From Lentzea nigeriaca (GTDB lineage Bacteria > Actinomycetota > Actinomycetes > Mycobacteriales > Pseudonocardiaceae), in contig NZ_JAFBCX010000013.1 of the NCBI RefSeq assembly GCF_016907955.1, positions 62,001-126,000 on the forward strand: a stretch of DNA of 64,000 nucleotides. Reading direction: 5' to 3'. A program made the position numbers and the translations under genes. The notes beneath the pieces were generated by a model that made no database searches, had not been told where the DNA came from, and was given only the letters and a program-made list of their open reading frames with translations. Shown here in pieces: positions 32,934-41,298 of this stretch; the first letter of the stretch is position 1; each line of letters opens with the position of its first letter.

Positions 32934-33953
32934 CTACGGGTTGATCCTGGTGTAGGCGGGCTTCGGCCTCAGGTTCGAGTCGAAGAGGCAGGCAGCGCCC
33001 TCGCCCGGGAACGTGCCGGGCACCCACGAGTGGCGGTCGGTGTAGCCCCACGTCGTGAACTCGACACACCGCGAGACGGCGTGGCAGTCGTCCCAGATCT
33101 GCTTGAACATGGTCGCCTGCTGGTTCAGCTTGTTCTGGTCGGCAGGCAGCGGGATGCGCACGTCGGCCTCGGTGATCGCGATGTCGACGCCGAGCGCGGC
33201 GAGCCGTTCGAGGTTCTGCCGGAAGCCGGACGGGTAGCCGTACTTGGTCGCGAGGTGCGTCTGGATGCCGACGCCGTCGATGGGCACGCCCTGCTGCTTG
33301 AGCGTGCGCACGAGGTTGTACATGGCGTTGCTCTTGGCGTTCATGCCTTCGGTGTTGTAGTCGTTGATGTACAGCTTCGCCGACGGGTCGGCGGCGCGGG
33401 CCGCGCGGAACGCCTCGGCGACGAATCCGTCACCCAGTCGCGTCTGGAAGATCGACTGCCGGCGCGAGCCGTTCTCCTCGAAGATCTCGTTGACGACGTC
33501 CCACGCGCGGATCTTGCCGCGGTAGCGGCCCATCTCGGTGTTGATGTGCTGCTGCACGACGTTGCGCAGCTCGGCACCGCCCAGGTTGTTCAGCCAGTTC
33601 GGATACTGGCTGTGCCACACGAGCGTGTGCCCGCGCACGGTTTTCCCGTTCTGCTGGGCGTAGTTGACGATCGCGTCGGCACCGGACCAGTTGAACTGGT
33701 TGCGGTTCGGTTCGACGACCGCCCACTTCATCTCGTTCTCCGGCGTGACGTTGTCGAACTCCCGCGTCAGCACCGACCGGTAGTCGGCCTGGCTGCCCAG
33801 GGGCCCTGCGGCCACCGCGCTGCCCACGTACCTGTTCGTGATGTCCTTCAACGGCCCCGCCGCCGACGCGGGAACCGCTTGACCCGCCGCGATTGCGGCC
33901 GCCGCCGCCGCAATCGCGAGGATCCGCCTGCCAAGGGGTGCGTGCAACTTCAT
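32934..33953 (-). CDS. Secreted GH10 endo-beta-1,4-xylanase
   Basis: A 339-residue product from ATG 33953 with AAGGAG 5 nt upstream; upstream in-frame sequence to 34436 belongs to a shadow of the GH115 gene. Signal peptide: MKLHAPLGRRILAIAAAAAA, cleaved near PASAAG. Single GH10 barrel without carbohydrate-binding module. Acid/base Glu156 (WDVVNEIFEE) and nucleophile Glu262 (AITEADVRI); substrate-cleft words NEMKW, GHTLVWHSQYP and TTWGYTDRHSW are all present. Cuts the xylan backbone outside the cell. Between GH115 (24 bp upstream) and GH43 in the glucuronoxylan operon. Confidence 0.95.
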   Translation of the reverse strand: MKLHAPLGRRILAIAAAAAAIAAGQAVPASAAGPLKDITNRYVGSAVAAGPLGSQADYRSVLTREFDNVTPENEMKWAVVEPNRNQFNWSGADAIVNYAQQNGKTVRGHTLVWHSQYPNWLNNLGGAELRNVVQQHINTEMGRYRGKIRAWDVVNEIFEENGSRRQSIFQTRLGDGFVAEAFRAARAADPSAKLYINDYNTEGMNAKSNAMYNLVRTLKQQGVPIDGVGIQTHLATKYGYPSGFRQNLERLAALGVDIAITEADVRIPLPADQNKLNQQATMFKQIWDDCHAVSRCVEFTTWGYTDRHSWVPGTFPGEGAACLFDSNLRPKPAYTRINP

Positions 33954-33976
33954 TGTCGCTCCTTGAGGGGTTTTGC

Positions 33977-36900
33977 TTACAACCGCTTGCTCTCCGGCGG
34001 TCCGAGGTAGCTCGGTCGCAGCCCGCCGGTGTCCACGACCAGCTTCTGCACCACTACGGTGGGATCGACCATCCAGAACCTGAGCACGTGCGGGCCTGGT
34101 GCCCCGATCACGTGCCGGGTGGCGGTGCGATTGACGTTGTCGGAGGTCAGGCGCTCCCACTGCCGGTTCATCCCGGTGTGGTCGGCGCCGGTCGCCGCGA
34201 TGACGTCGACGACCTGAGGCGCAGCGTCGTCGAACGAGACGGCATAACGAAGTCCTGGCGTCGGCAGCACACCCGCGCGAGGCGAGAGGTACGCCCACAC
34301 GGTCACCTCGCCGGGAGTCAGCAGCGTCATCCGGTACTCCAGCCGCGGCCCGCGACCGGGTTCGTGGCTCGCCGCCGTCACCGGGAACGGCTTCATGCCC
34401 GCACCGGTGCGGCCGATTCCGGGGATGCGCCGCCACTTCACGTCACCGGCAGCGACGTTCGCGCTGCAGTGCTCAGCCTCGATCGACACGTAACCGTTGG
34501 CCTCGATGAAGCCTTCGCGCCACGCCCGCGGCACGTCCGGATTGCTGACCACGGCCTCGACGGTCACCGTGCGACCGGCACCGGACACCACGATCGGAAC
34601 GCGGGTCCTGCCCTTCGGCGCCCGCGACCAGTCGACGTGCAGCTCAGCCCGCAGCTGCTTCTCCACCCTGCCTCGGGGTGGTGTCACCACGAGCCACGGC
34701 ACCGCGACGCGGATCGAGCAGTCGAACGGTTGCCCTCCCCGGTTGAAGACGTCGACGAACTGCGCGGGCTGGCTCTGGAACGGGCTGAACTCCGGCAGCA
34801 CCGGAGTGTCCGTGCAGGACGGCCACCATTGGTCGGATCCGTCGATCGCCACGCCCATCTCGGCCGGGCCGGTCACCGTGATCCGCTGCACCGGCGGGAA
34901 GATCTCGTCCGGCAGGGCGACGTTGTCCTTCTCCGGCTGCTGCCACGGCGCGTTCGGGCCGTACCGCTCGACGTCGCCGTACCCGATGTGCGGCTGGGTC
35001 TGGAAACCACGCCACTTGCCACCGGCGATCTGGGTGTTGAACCGTTCGGCCAATGCGAGATCGTCGGCGAACCGCGCTTCGGCGGTGAGGGCGAGATCGT
35101 TGGCGAGCACCCTGCCCTGCTTGGCGTAGAAGATGTTCGTGAACTCCGCGCGCCGCAGCTCGTACAGGTTCGCGGTGGCCTTCACCTCATAGAGCACCAT
35201 CTCGAAGAAGGCGTCCTGGTACGCGGCGGGCAGCCGCGCGGCGATCCGCTCGGCACGCTCCCCCAGTTCGCGCCACTCGTCCGTCACACGGTCGAGCTCG
35301 CGGTAGTGGACGAGGCTGAACGGCGTCTGCTTGTCGTCGTAGAGGATCGTGCTGCCGTCCACCGTGATCCTGCGGTTGAGCAGTTCGGGTTTGCGCCGTG
35401 CCTGGAGCCTGCCGTAGGTGTTCAGCAGCGCGGCGATCGCCACGGCGGTGCGCCTGCCGAAGTTCTGCTCGGCGAAGTCGCGCTCCCACACGGGCAGCCG
35501 TTCCAGCGGCATCGGCCGCCAGGCCTGGTCCAGGAAGAACTGCGCGGGCAGCTCGTTGCCCTTGAAGTCACCGACGTTGGCCACCCACAGCCGGGAGACA
35601 CCGTACTCGGCCGCCTGGTTCAGCTGCTCCCACACGTTGGCGATCGCGCACGTGTCGACCCACTTGTAGTTGCGGCCGACGCCGACGTAGTCGAAGTGGT
35701 AGTAGAGGCCGTAACCACCGCCACGCGGTGGCAGCGACCGGTCCGGCAGCTTGCAGAGGTTGCCCCAGTTGTCGTCGGGGAACACGACGGTGACGTGGTC
35801 GGGCGGGCGCAGTCCCTTCTCCCAGTACCGCATCACCTCCTTGTAGAGCGTCCACACCTGTGGCACGGAGGCCGGGTCGCGGCCGGTGACGGCGGCCAGC
35901 ACCTCCTGCTCGGCGCTCAGGATCGACCGCATCAGCTCGATGCTGTCGCCGTCGGGCAGCCGGGTGTCGCCGTTGCCGCGCATGCCGACGGTCACGACGC
36001 CTTCGAAGTCCTCGTCCACCATGCGTTTGATGCCGTCGGCCCAGTAGGCCTTGATGGCGTCGGGGTTGCGGCGGTAGCTCCACTCCCCCGTGCCGCCGTA
36101 CGGGTCGTGGCCCGGCGTGACGATGTTGCCGTCCGCGTCGCGCACCGCCGCCACGGCGTGCCGGTTCCACTCCTCGATACCGCGCATCATCGGGGCCTCG
36201 TGCGAGGTGCCCATGACGATGCCGTAGCGCTTGGCGGTGGCGTGGTTGAGCGGGTCGTCCTCGGCGAACGCCCGGCCCCACACGGCGGGCCAGACGTAGT
36301 TGCCCCTGAGCCGCAGGACGGTCTCGAAGATCTTCTCCCAGAACTCGTGGGTGAAGCCTCCGGGATGTCCTGGAGCGTGGCCGGGACCGAAGTAGCGCGG
36401 CGCCCACGTGCCCAGCGCCGGGTTCTCGTCGTTGATGAAGATGCCGCGGTACTTGACGAACGGCGTGCCGAGGCTGTGCCGTCCGGAGTCCACGTGCAGC
36501 TCGTCTCGGTGCTCCGCCGGCACGTCGTCCCACCAGTACCAGGGCGAGACGCCGATGCGCCGCGAGATGTCGTAAGCGCCGTAGATCGTGCCGCGCGGGT
36601 CACTCCCGGTGATCACCAACGCACGTCCGCCGCCGGTGCGGACCACTTCGGTGAGCGAGGTCTCCCACTTGCCCGCGATGTCGGTGACGTCGAGCTTTCC
36701 CGCCGCCACCAGGCCGTCCACCAGGCGGCTGCGGCCGAGCGAACCGATCAGCACCACGTCCCCGGCGGGGATCGTGTCGGCGACCAGCGCGGGTCTGACG
36801 CCGGTGACGCGCTCCATGTCGGTCCGCAGGTCGTCCGCGACCCGGAGAACACCGGGATGATCACCGCCGCTGACCACGAGCGTGGCCGCTTTTCCCTTCG

Positions 36901-37036
36901 ACACCAGCGGAAAGCGGCCGGAGCCGCCCTGGCTCGTCACGTGCTCGGCGGCGACCGCGGGAGTCGCCGTCGTGCCCACCGCCGTCAATGCCGCGAACAG
37001 TTGCAGGAAATGTCGTCGCGCGAGGTCCGAGTTCAT
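33977..37036 (-). CDS. Secreted GH115 alpha-glucuronidase
   Basis: A 1019-residue product with a twin-arginine-like signal (DLARRHFLQLFAALTA, cleavage near AVAAE). GH115 landmarks: SDPRGTIYGAYDISRRIGVS, PWYWWDDVPAEHRDEL, YRGIFINDENPALGTWAP, RGNYVWPAVWGRAFAEDDPL, GTSHEAPMMRGIEEW, VFPDDNWGNLCKLP. The last 170 residues form the usual C-terminal beta-sandwich (FIEANGYVSIEAEHCSANVA). Family activity: removes (4-O-methyl)-glucuronic acid from internal xylose residues of polymeric xylan, which complements the GH10 endo-xylanase encoded next. Follows the MalG-type permease by 25 bp. Confidence 0.95.
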   Translation of the reverse strand: MNSDLARRHFLQLFAALTAVGTTATPAVAAEHVTSQGGSGRFPLVSKGKAATLVVSGGDHPGVLRVADDLRTDMERVTGVRPALVADTIPAGDVVLIGSLGRSRLVDGLVAAGKLDVTDIAGKWETSLTEVVRTGGGRALVITGSDPRGTIYGAYDISRRIGVSPWYWWDDVPAEHRDELHVDSGRHSLGTPFVKYRGIFINDENPALGTWAPRYFGPGHAPGHPGGFTHEFWEKIFETVLRLRGNYVWPAVWGRAFAEDDPLNHATAKRYGIVMGTSHEAPMMRGIEEWNRHAVAAVRDADGNIVTPGHDPYGGTGEWSYRRNPDAIKAYWADGIKRMVDEDFEGVVTVGMRGNGDTRLPDGDSIELMRSILSAEQEVLAAVTGRDPASVPQVWTLYKEVMRYWEKGLRPPDHVTVVFPDDNWGNLCKLPDRSLPPRGGGYGLYYHFDYVGVGRNYKWVDTCAIANVWEQLNQAAEYGVSRLWVANVGDFKGNELPAQFFLDQAWRPMPLERLPVWERDFAEQNFGRRTAVAIAALLNTYGRLQARRKPELLNRRITVDGSTILYDDKQTPFSLVHYRELDRVTDEWRELGERAERIAARLPAAYQDAFFEMVLYEVKATANLYELRRAEFTNIFYAKQGRVLANDLALTAEARFADDLALAERFNTQIAGGKWRGFQTQPHIGYGDVERYGPNAPWQQPEKDNVALPDEIFPPVQRITVTGPAEMGVAIDGSDQWWPSCTDTPVLPEFSPFQSQPAQFVDVFNRGGQPFDCSIRVAVPWLVVTPPRGRVEKQLRAELHVDWSRAPKGRTRVPIVVSGAGRTVTVEAVVSNPDVPRAWREGFIEANGYVSIEAEHCSANVAAGDVKWRRIPGIGRTGAGMKPFPVTAASHEPGRGPRLEYRMTLLTPGEVTVWAYLSPRAGVLPTPGLRYAVSFDDAAPQVVDVIAATGADHTGMNRQWERLTSDNVNRTATRHVIGAPGPHVLRFWMVDPTVVVQKLVVDTGGLRPSYLGPPESKRL

Positions 37037-37061
37037 CGTCGAACTCCTCAGAAAGCAGGGA

Positions 37062-37877
37062 TCAGCCCTTCACCGAACCGGTGAGACCGCCGACCATGCG
37101 TCGCTCCGCGAGCACGAAGAACGTGAGCGCGGGGATCATGGACAGCGCGGTGAAAGCGAGGATCTTCGCGGTGTCCTGGCTGTGCTCGGACTGGAACATC
37201 GCCACGCCGAGCGGGAGCGTGAAGTTGGTGGAGTCGTTGAACACGAGCAACGGCAGCAGGAAGAAGTTCCAGCTGCTGACGAACGCGAGCACGGACACGG
37301 TGGCCAGCGCGGGCCTCGACAGCGGCAGCAGGATGCGCCAGAAGAAGCCGAGCTTGGCCGTTCCGTCGAGCAGGGCGGCGTCCTCCAGCTCGATGGGGAT
37401 CGCGTTCATGAACGGCCGCAGGATCACGATCGTGATCGGCAGGGAGAACGCCGCCTCTGGCAGGGCGACGCCGAGCGGGTTCTCCAGCAACCCGAGCTGG
37501 CGCAGCCACAGGTACAACGGCAGCGTCGCCACCCCGAGCGGGAACAGCAGACCGAGCGTGAACAGCGTGTAGAACGCCTCGCGGCCCCTGAACGCGTAGC
37601 GGGACAACGCGAACGCCGCCATCGAGCCGAAGCCGACCGCGAGCGTCGTCGCGACCACCGCGATCAGCGCGCTGTTGCCGAGCAACCGCCAGAAGTACGG
37701 CGATCCCAGCACCTCGATGTAGTTGTCCCACACCCACGGACCGGGCAGCCCGGCCGGCGCGCGGTTGATCTGCGCCGTCGTGCGGAACCCGCCCAGGATC
37801 ACGAACAACAGCGGCACCACCGTGATGCCGATGACGGCGAACGCCGCGAGGTACCCGACTCCGTTGCGACGTGACAT
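37062..37877 (-). CDS. Xylan-operon ABC transporter permease, MalG type
   Basis: A 271-residue product with six membrane segments (first: GYLAAFAVIGITVVPLLFVI). The EAA loop reads ELEDAALLDGTAKLGFFWRI. Tail RMVGGLTGSVKG. Starts 1 bp after the MalF-type stop and is followed by GH115. Expected to carry xylo-oligosaccharides or aldouronic acids inward with its partner. Confidence 0.92.
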   Translation of the reverse strand: MSRRNGVGYLAAFAVIGITVVPLLFVILGGFRTTAQINRAPAGLPGPWVWDNYIEVLGSPYFWRLLGNSALIAVVATTLAVGFGSMAAFALSRYAFRGREAFYTLFTLGLLFPLGVATLPLYLWLRQLGLLENPLGVALPEAAFSLPITIVILRPFMNAIPIELEDAALLDGTAKLGFFWRILLPLSRPALATVSVLAFVSSWNFFLLPLLVFNDSTNFTLPLGVAMFQSEHSQDTAKILAFTALSMIPALTFFVLAERRMVGGLTGSVKG

Positions 37878-37878
37878 C

Positions 37879-38853
37879 TCAGTTCACCGCCCTGGTCAAC
37901 GCGCCGTCGGTGTCCCGGCGCAACGCGAACCTCTGGTACAGCAAGGCGAACGTGAAGCAGATGATGAAGAGGATCACCGCGACCGCGCTGCCGAAGCCGA
38001 ACTCGTAGCGCTTGAAGCCGTGGTCGATCAGGTAGGTCGCCATGGTCGTGGACGCGTTGGCGGGACCGCCCAGCGTCATGATCCAGACCAGGTCGAACAG
38101 CTGCAGCGACCCGATCACCGCCAGGAAGATCCACACCCGGATCGTCGGCCCCAGCAACGGGAGCACCACGTGCCGGGTGGCCTGCCAGCTCGACGCGCCG
38201 TCGAGCGCCGCGGCCTCCCGCAGCTCCGCCGGAATGCCCTGCAGACCGGCCAGCAGCAGGATCACGCCGAACCCGATGTACTTCCACGTGATCACGACGA
38301 ACAGCGAGTAGAGCACGATCTTCGGGTCGGCGAGCCACTGCTGCACGGCCCAGCCGAGGCCGGCCCCGCGCAGCACCTGGTCGACGAACCCGCCCGGCTG
38401 CAGCATCAGCAGCCAGATCACCGCCGTCACCGCCTCGGACAGCACGTACGGCGCGAAGACCACCATCCGCAGGAACGTCCGGCCGCGCAGCTTCCGGTTC
38501 AGCAGCAGCGCGAGGCTGATGCTGAGCGGGAGCTGCACGATGATCGTGAGCGCCGCGATGATCAGGTTGTGCGCGATGGCGCCCTGGAACACGTCGCCGG
38601 AGAAGGCGTCGACGTAGTTGTCGAGACCGACGAAGTCCGTCAGCGGGCCGAAGCCGTTCCACGAGTAGAGGCTGTAGAACGTGGCCACGCCGATGGGGAC
38701 CAGCACGAACCCCACGAACAGCACCAGCCCCGGTGCCAGCAGGAGTGCGAGTTCCAGGCGTGTGCGTGTGCGGGACCGCCGTGGGGTGCCCCCAGCCCGC
38801 GGCGCGTGCGAGCTGGGGGCGGTCAACGGCCGCGCGCTGGTCGCGGTGCTCAT
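37879..38853 (-). CDS. Xylan-operon ABC transporter permease, MalF type
   Basis: A 324-residue product from ATG 38853, whose A overlaps the last base of the binding-protein stop (TGATG). Charged N-terminus of about 35 residues, then six membrane segments. EAA loop: ELREAAALDGASSWQATRHV. No homologue-specific oddities. Second gene of the xylan operon. Confidence 0.92.
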   Translation of the reverse strand: MSTATSARPLTAPSSHAPRAGGTPRRSRTRTRLELALLLAPGLVLFVGFVLVPIGVATFYSLYSWNGFGPLTDFVGLDNYVDAFSGDVFQGAIAHNLIIAALTIIVQLPLSISLALLLNRKLRGRTFLRMVVFAPYVLSEAVTAVIWLLMLQPGGFVDQVLRGAGLGWAVQQWLADPKIVLYSLFVVITWKYIGFGVILLLAGLQGIPAELREAAALDGASSWQATRHVVLPLLGPTIRVWIFLAVIGSLQLFDLVWIMTLGGPANASTTMATYLIDHGFKRYEFGFGSAVAVILFIICFTFALLYQRFALRRDTDGALTRAVN

Positions 38854-40136
38854 CACTTGTTCCCGGCGGCTGCCTTGGTCACCGACTGCACGATGGTGTC
38901 CGGACCGCCTTGGCCTGCGAAGAAGTTGGCGATGGCGTCGTTCAGCGCCTGTCCGACGTTGGTCGGGAAGGCGATGTCCAGGTAGAACTGCAGGTGCGGC
39001 GCGTTCGCCGTGTACTCCGCGATCTGCTTGTGCGTCTCGGTCTTCAGCGACGCCACCGCGGCCGGGTGCACCGGCAGGCCGGAGCCCGTCGCGGCGAGCT
39101 TCTTCTGCACCTCTTCGCCCACCAGGTAGCCCAGGAAGTCCGCGCACGCCTTGGCCGCTCGCGACGTGCACGAGAAACCGTCACCGCCGCCGAGCACGGC
39201 CTTCGGGTCGCCCTGCCCGCCCGGCACCGAGGGGAACGGGAACCAGCCGACCTTCGAGTCCAGCTGCTTGTCCTCGGACAGGGCCTGCATCACGTCGGGG
39301 TTCCAGTCGCCCTGCAGCTCCATGGCGGCCTGGCCGTTCGCGAGCATGCCCGCGGAGCTGCCGGCGCCCTGCTGGGCCGGTGTGCCGACGAACCCGTCCT
39401 GGAACGGCTTGGTGTCCAGGAACGTCTTGAGGTTCTCGCCCGCCTTGGTGAAGCACGGGTCGGCGAGCTCGGTCTTCTCGACGGCCTTCTTCAGGGCGTC
39501 GACCGAGCACTGGCGGATCGCGAAGTAGTTGAAGTAGAACGCGTCCGGCCAGCGGTCCTTGCCGCCGACCGCGATCGGCACGAGCTTCGCGGCCTTCAGC
39601 TTGGCCACGGCCGCGTTCAGCTCGTCCAATGTGGACGGCGGACTGGTGACGCCGGCGGTGGCGAAGAGGTCCTTGCGGTACCAGAACCCGACAGCGTGCA
39701 TCTGGTACGGCACGCCGTACTGCTTGCCGTCGACCTGCCAGCCCTTCGCCGACTGGCCCAGCGGGCCGACCCAGCTCGACGACGCCTGCGTGATGTCGGC
39801 GATCTTGCCGGAGCTGAGCTGCGACTTCAGCGAGCCGCCGCCCCACTGCTGGAAGATGTCCGGCGGTGTGTTGCCCTGCAGCGCGAGGGGCATCTTCGTC
39901 TGGAACTGCTCGTTCTGCAACGGCTCGATCGTGAACGAGACGTCCTGGTGGGTCTTGTGGAAATCGTCGGCGATCTGCTGCCAGATCGTCTTCATGGGTT
40001 CGGTGGTCCGGTTGTGCCACCAGGTGAGGGTGACCGGACCGTTGGCTGATGCGTCGCCACCGGAGCCGCTGCAAGCGGCGAGCACGAGTGTCGCTGCGGC
40101 GGCGAGAGCGACGGACAACTTGTGCACAGAGCGCAT
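38853..40136 (-). CDS. Xylan-operon ABC substrate-binding lipoprotein
   Basis: A 427-residue product from ATG 40136 (AGGAG 9 nt upstream) with a lipobox (AATLVLAACSGS). Family-1 sugar-binding protein: VTLTWWHNRTTEPMKTIWQQ, GNTPPDIFQQWGGG, GKQYGVPYQMHAVGFWYRKD, GGDGFSCTSRAAKACADFLG. Four Cys in the C-terminal half may form disulfides. First gene of the operon MalF-MalG-GH115-GH10-GH43 and divergent from the LacI regulator, so the ligand is most likely a xylo-oligosaccharide or its glucuronylated form (inference from context). Confidence 0.93.
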   Translation of the reverse strand: MRSVHKLSVALAAAATLVLAACSGSGGDASANGPVTLTWWHNRTTEPMKTIWQQIADDFHKTHQDVSFTIEPLQNEQFQTKMPLALQGNTPPDIFQQWGGGSLKSQLSSGKIADITQASSSWVGPLGQSAKGWQVDGKQYGVPYQMHAVGFWYRKDLFATAGVTSPPSTLDELNAAVAKLKAAKLVPIAVGGKDRWPDAFYFNYFAIRQCSVDALKKAVEKTELADPCFTKAGENLKTFLDTKPFQDGFVGTPAQQGAGSSAGMLANGQAAMELQGDWNPDVMQALSEDKQLDSKVGWFPFPSVPGGQGDPKAVLGGGDGFSCTSRAAKACADFLGYLVGEEVQKKLAATGSGLPVHPAAVASLKTETHKQIAEYTANAPHLQFYLDIAFPTNVGQALNDAIANFFAGQGGPDTIVQSVTKAAAGNK

Positions 40137-40200
40137 TGGGGTCCACTCCTGACGACGTCGGCCGGTTGGACGGAGAGAAATGGTGCGTGCGACGGCAGTC

Positions 40201-40261
40201 ACAATTGCGCGTCGATCTCGCTGTGTCAATCGTTGTCGATAACGTTTTACACGGCTAGTCT
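40201..40261. promoter_or_regulatory. Divergent promoters and LacI-type operator of the xylan locus
   Basis: Minus strand: TTGACA (40229-40224), 17 bp, AATTGT (40206-40201) for the xylan operon. Plus strand: TTGTCG (40233-40238), 17 bp, TAGTCT (40256-40261) for the regulator. The quasi-palindrome GATAACGTTTTAC (40238-40250) with the AACGTT centre typical of LacI operators lies in the plus-strand spacer and directly upstream of the minus-strand -35 box, so one bound repressor could block both. Confidence 0.65.
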
Positions 40262-40268
40262 CAGCCCC

Positions 40269-41282
40269 GTGCCCCCACGCTCCCGTGTCACGATCCGTGA
40301 CGTCGCCGCTCAGGCAGGCGTCTCGGTGGCCACCGTGTCCAAGGTCCTCAACCAGCGCTACGGCGTCTCCGCGGACACGTTCGCGCGGGTGCAGGCCGTG
40401 ATCAAGGAGCTGGGCTACGAGGCGAGCCTGGTCGCGCAGAGCCTGCGCAACCACCGCACGAACGTCATCGGGATCCTGGTCGCCGACATCGAGCCGTTCA
40501 GCACCGAACTGCTCAAGGGCGCGGCGGATGCCATCCGCGGCACCGGTTTCGAGCTCGTCGTGTACTCGGCGGGCGGACGCACCGGTGATCCGGAGGGCTG
40601 GGAACAGCGTTACCTGACGCGGCTCAGCGGCACCCTGGTCGACGGCGCCGTCCTGGTCACGCCCGCGGTCGACCTCGAAGGGCTGCCGGGCACCCCGGTC
40701 GTGGCGGTCGACCCGCACACCGGACGGGCGGCGCTGCCGACCGTCGACTCCGACAACCTGACCGGTGGCAGGCTCGCGACCGAGCACCTGCTCGCGCTGG
40801 GCCACCGCCGGATCGCGCTGCTCACCGGCCGCGAGGACCTGAAGTCCGCCCAGCAGCGCGAAACCGGCTACCGCAGAGCGCTCGTGGCCGCGGGCGTGCC
40901 GGTGGACGAGGACCTGATCCGGCGCGGCGACTACGACCACGACGTCGCCGCGGCGTCGGCCCACGAACTGCTCAGCGGCCCCGACCGGCCCACCGCCGTG
41001 TTCGCCGCCAACGACATCACCGCCATCGCGGCCATCGAGACCGCGATCGGCCTCGGCCTGCGAGTGCCCGACGACCTGTCGGTGGTCGGCTTCGACAACA
41101 TCCCCGAATCCGCGCTGTGCACACCGCCGCTCACGACGGTGCAGCAGCCGATCCGCGAGATGGGCCACCGCGCGATCACGTTGCTGGTGCGCCTCATCAA
41201 CGGCGAGACCCCGGACGACACGCACATCACGCTCGGCACCGAGCTGATCGAACGTCATTCGACCCGCGCGCTGCCCTCCTGA
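40269..41282 (+). CDS. LacI-family repressor of the xylan locus
   Basis: A 337-residue product from GTG 40269, only 8 bp after the putative -10 box, so its mRNA may be leaderless. N-terminal helix-turn-helix and hinge: VTIRDVAAQAGVSVATVSKV, then LNQRYGVS and ASLVAQSLRNHRT. The sugar-binding core is standard (NVIGILVADIEPFSTELLKG, RLATEHLLALGHRRIALLTG, VFAANDITAIAAIETA, LSVVGFDNIPES). Divergent from the xylan operon and co-oriented with the GH3 gene 16 bp downstream; expected to respond to xylose or a short xylo-oligosaccharide. Confidence 0.93.
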   Translation: MPPRSRVTIRDVAAQAGVSVATVSKVLNQRYGVSADTFARVQAVIKELGYEASLVAQSLRNHRTNVIGILVADIEPFSTELLKGAADAIRGTGFELVVYSAGGRTGDPEGWEQRYLTRLSGTLVDGAVLVTPAVDLEGLPGTPVVAVDPHTGRAALPTVDSDNLTGGRLATEHLLALGHRRIALLTGREDLKSAQQRETGYRRALVAAGVPVDEDLIRRGDYDHDVAAASAHELLSGPDRPTAVFAANDITAIAAIETAIGLGLRVPDDLSVVGFDNIPESALCTPPLTTVQQPIREMGHRAITLLVRLINGETPDDTHITLGTELIERHSTRALPS

Positions 41283-41298
41283 CTCTCCTGGAGATCAT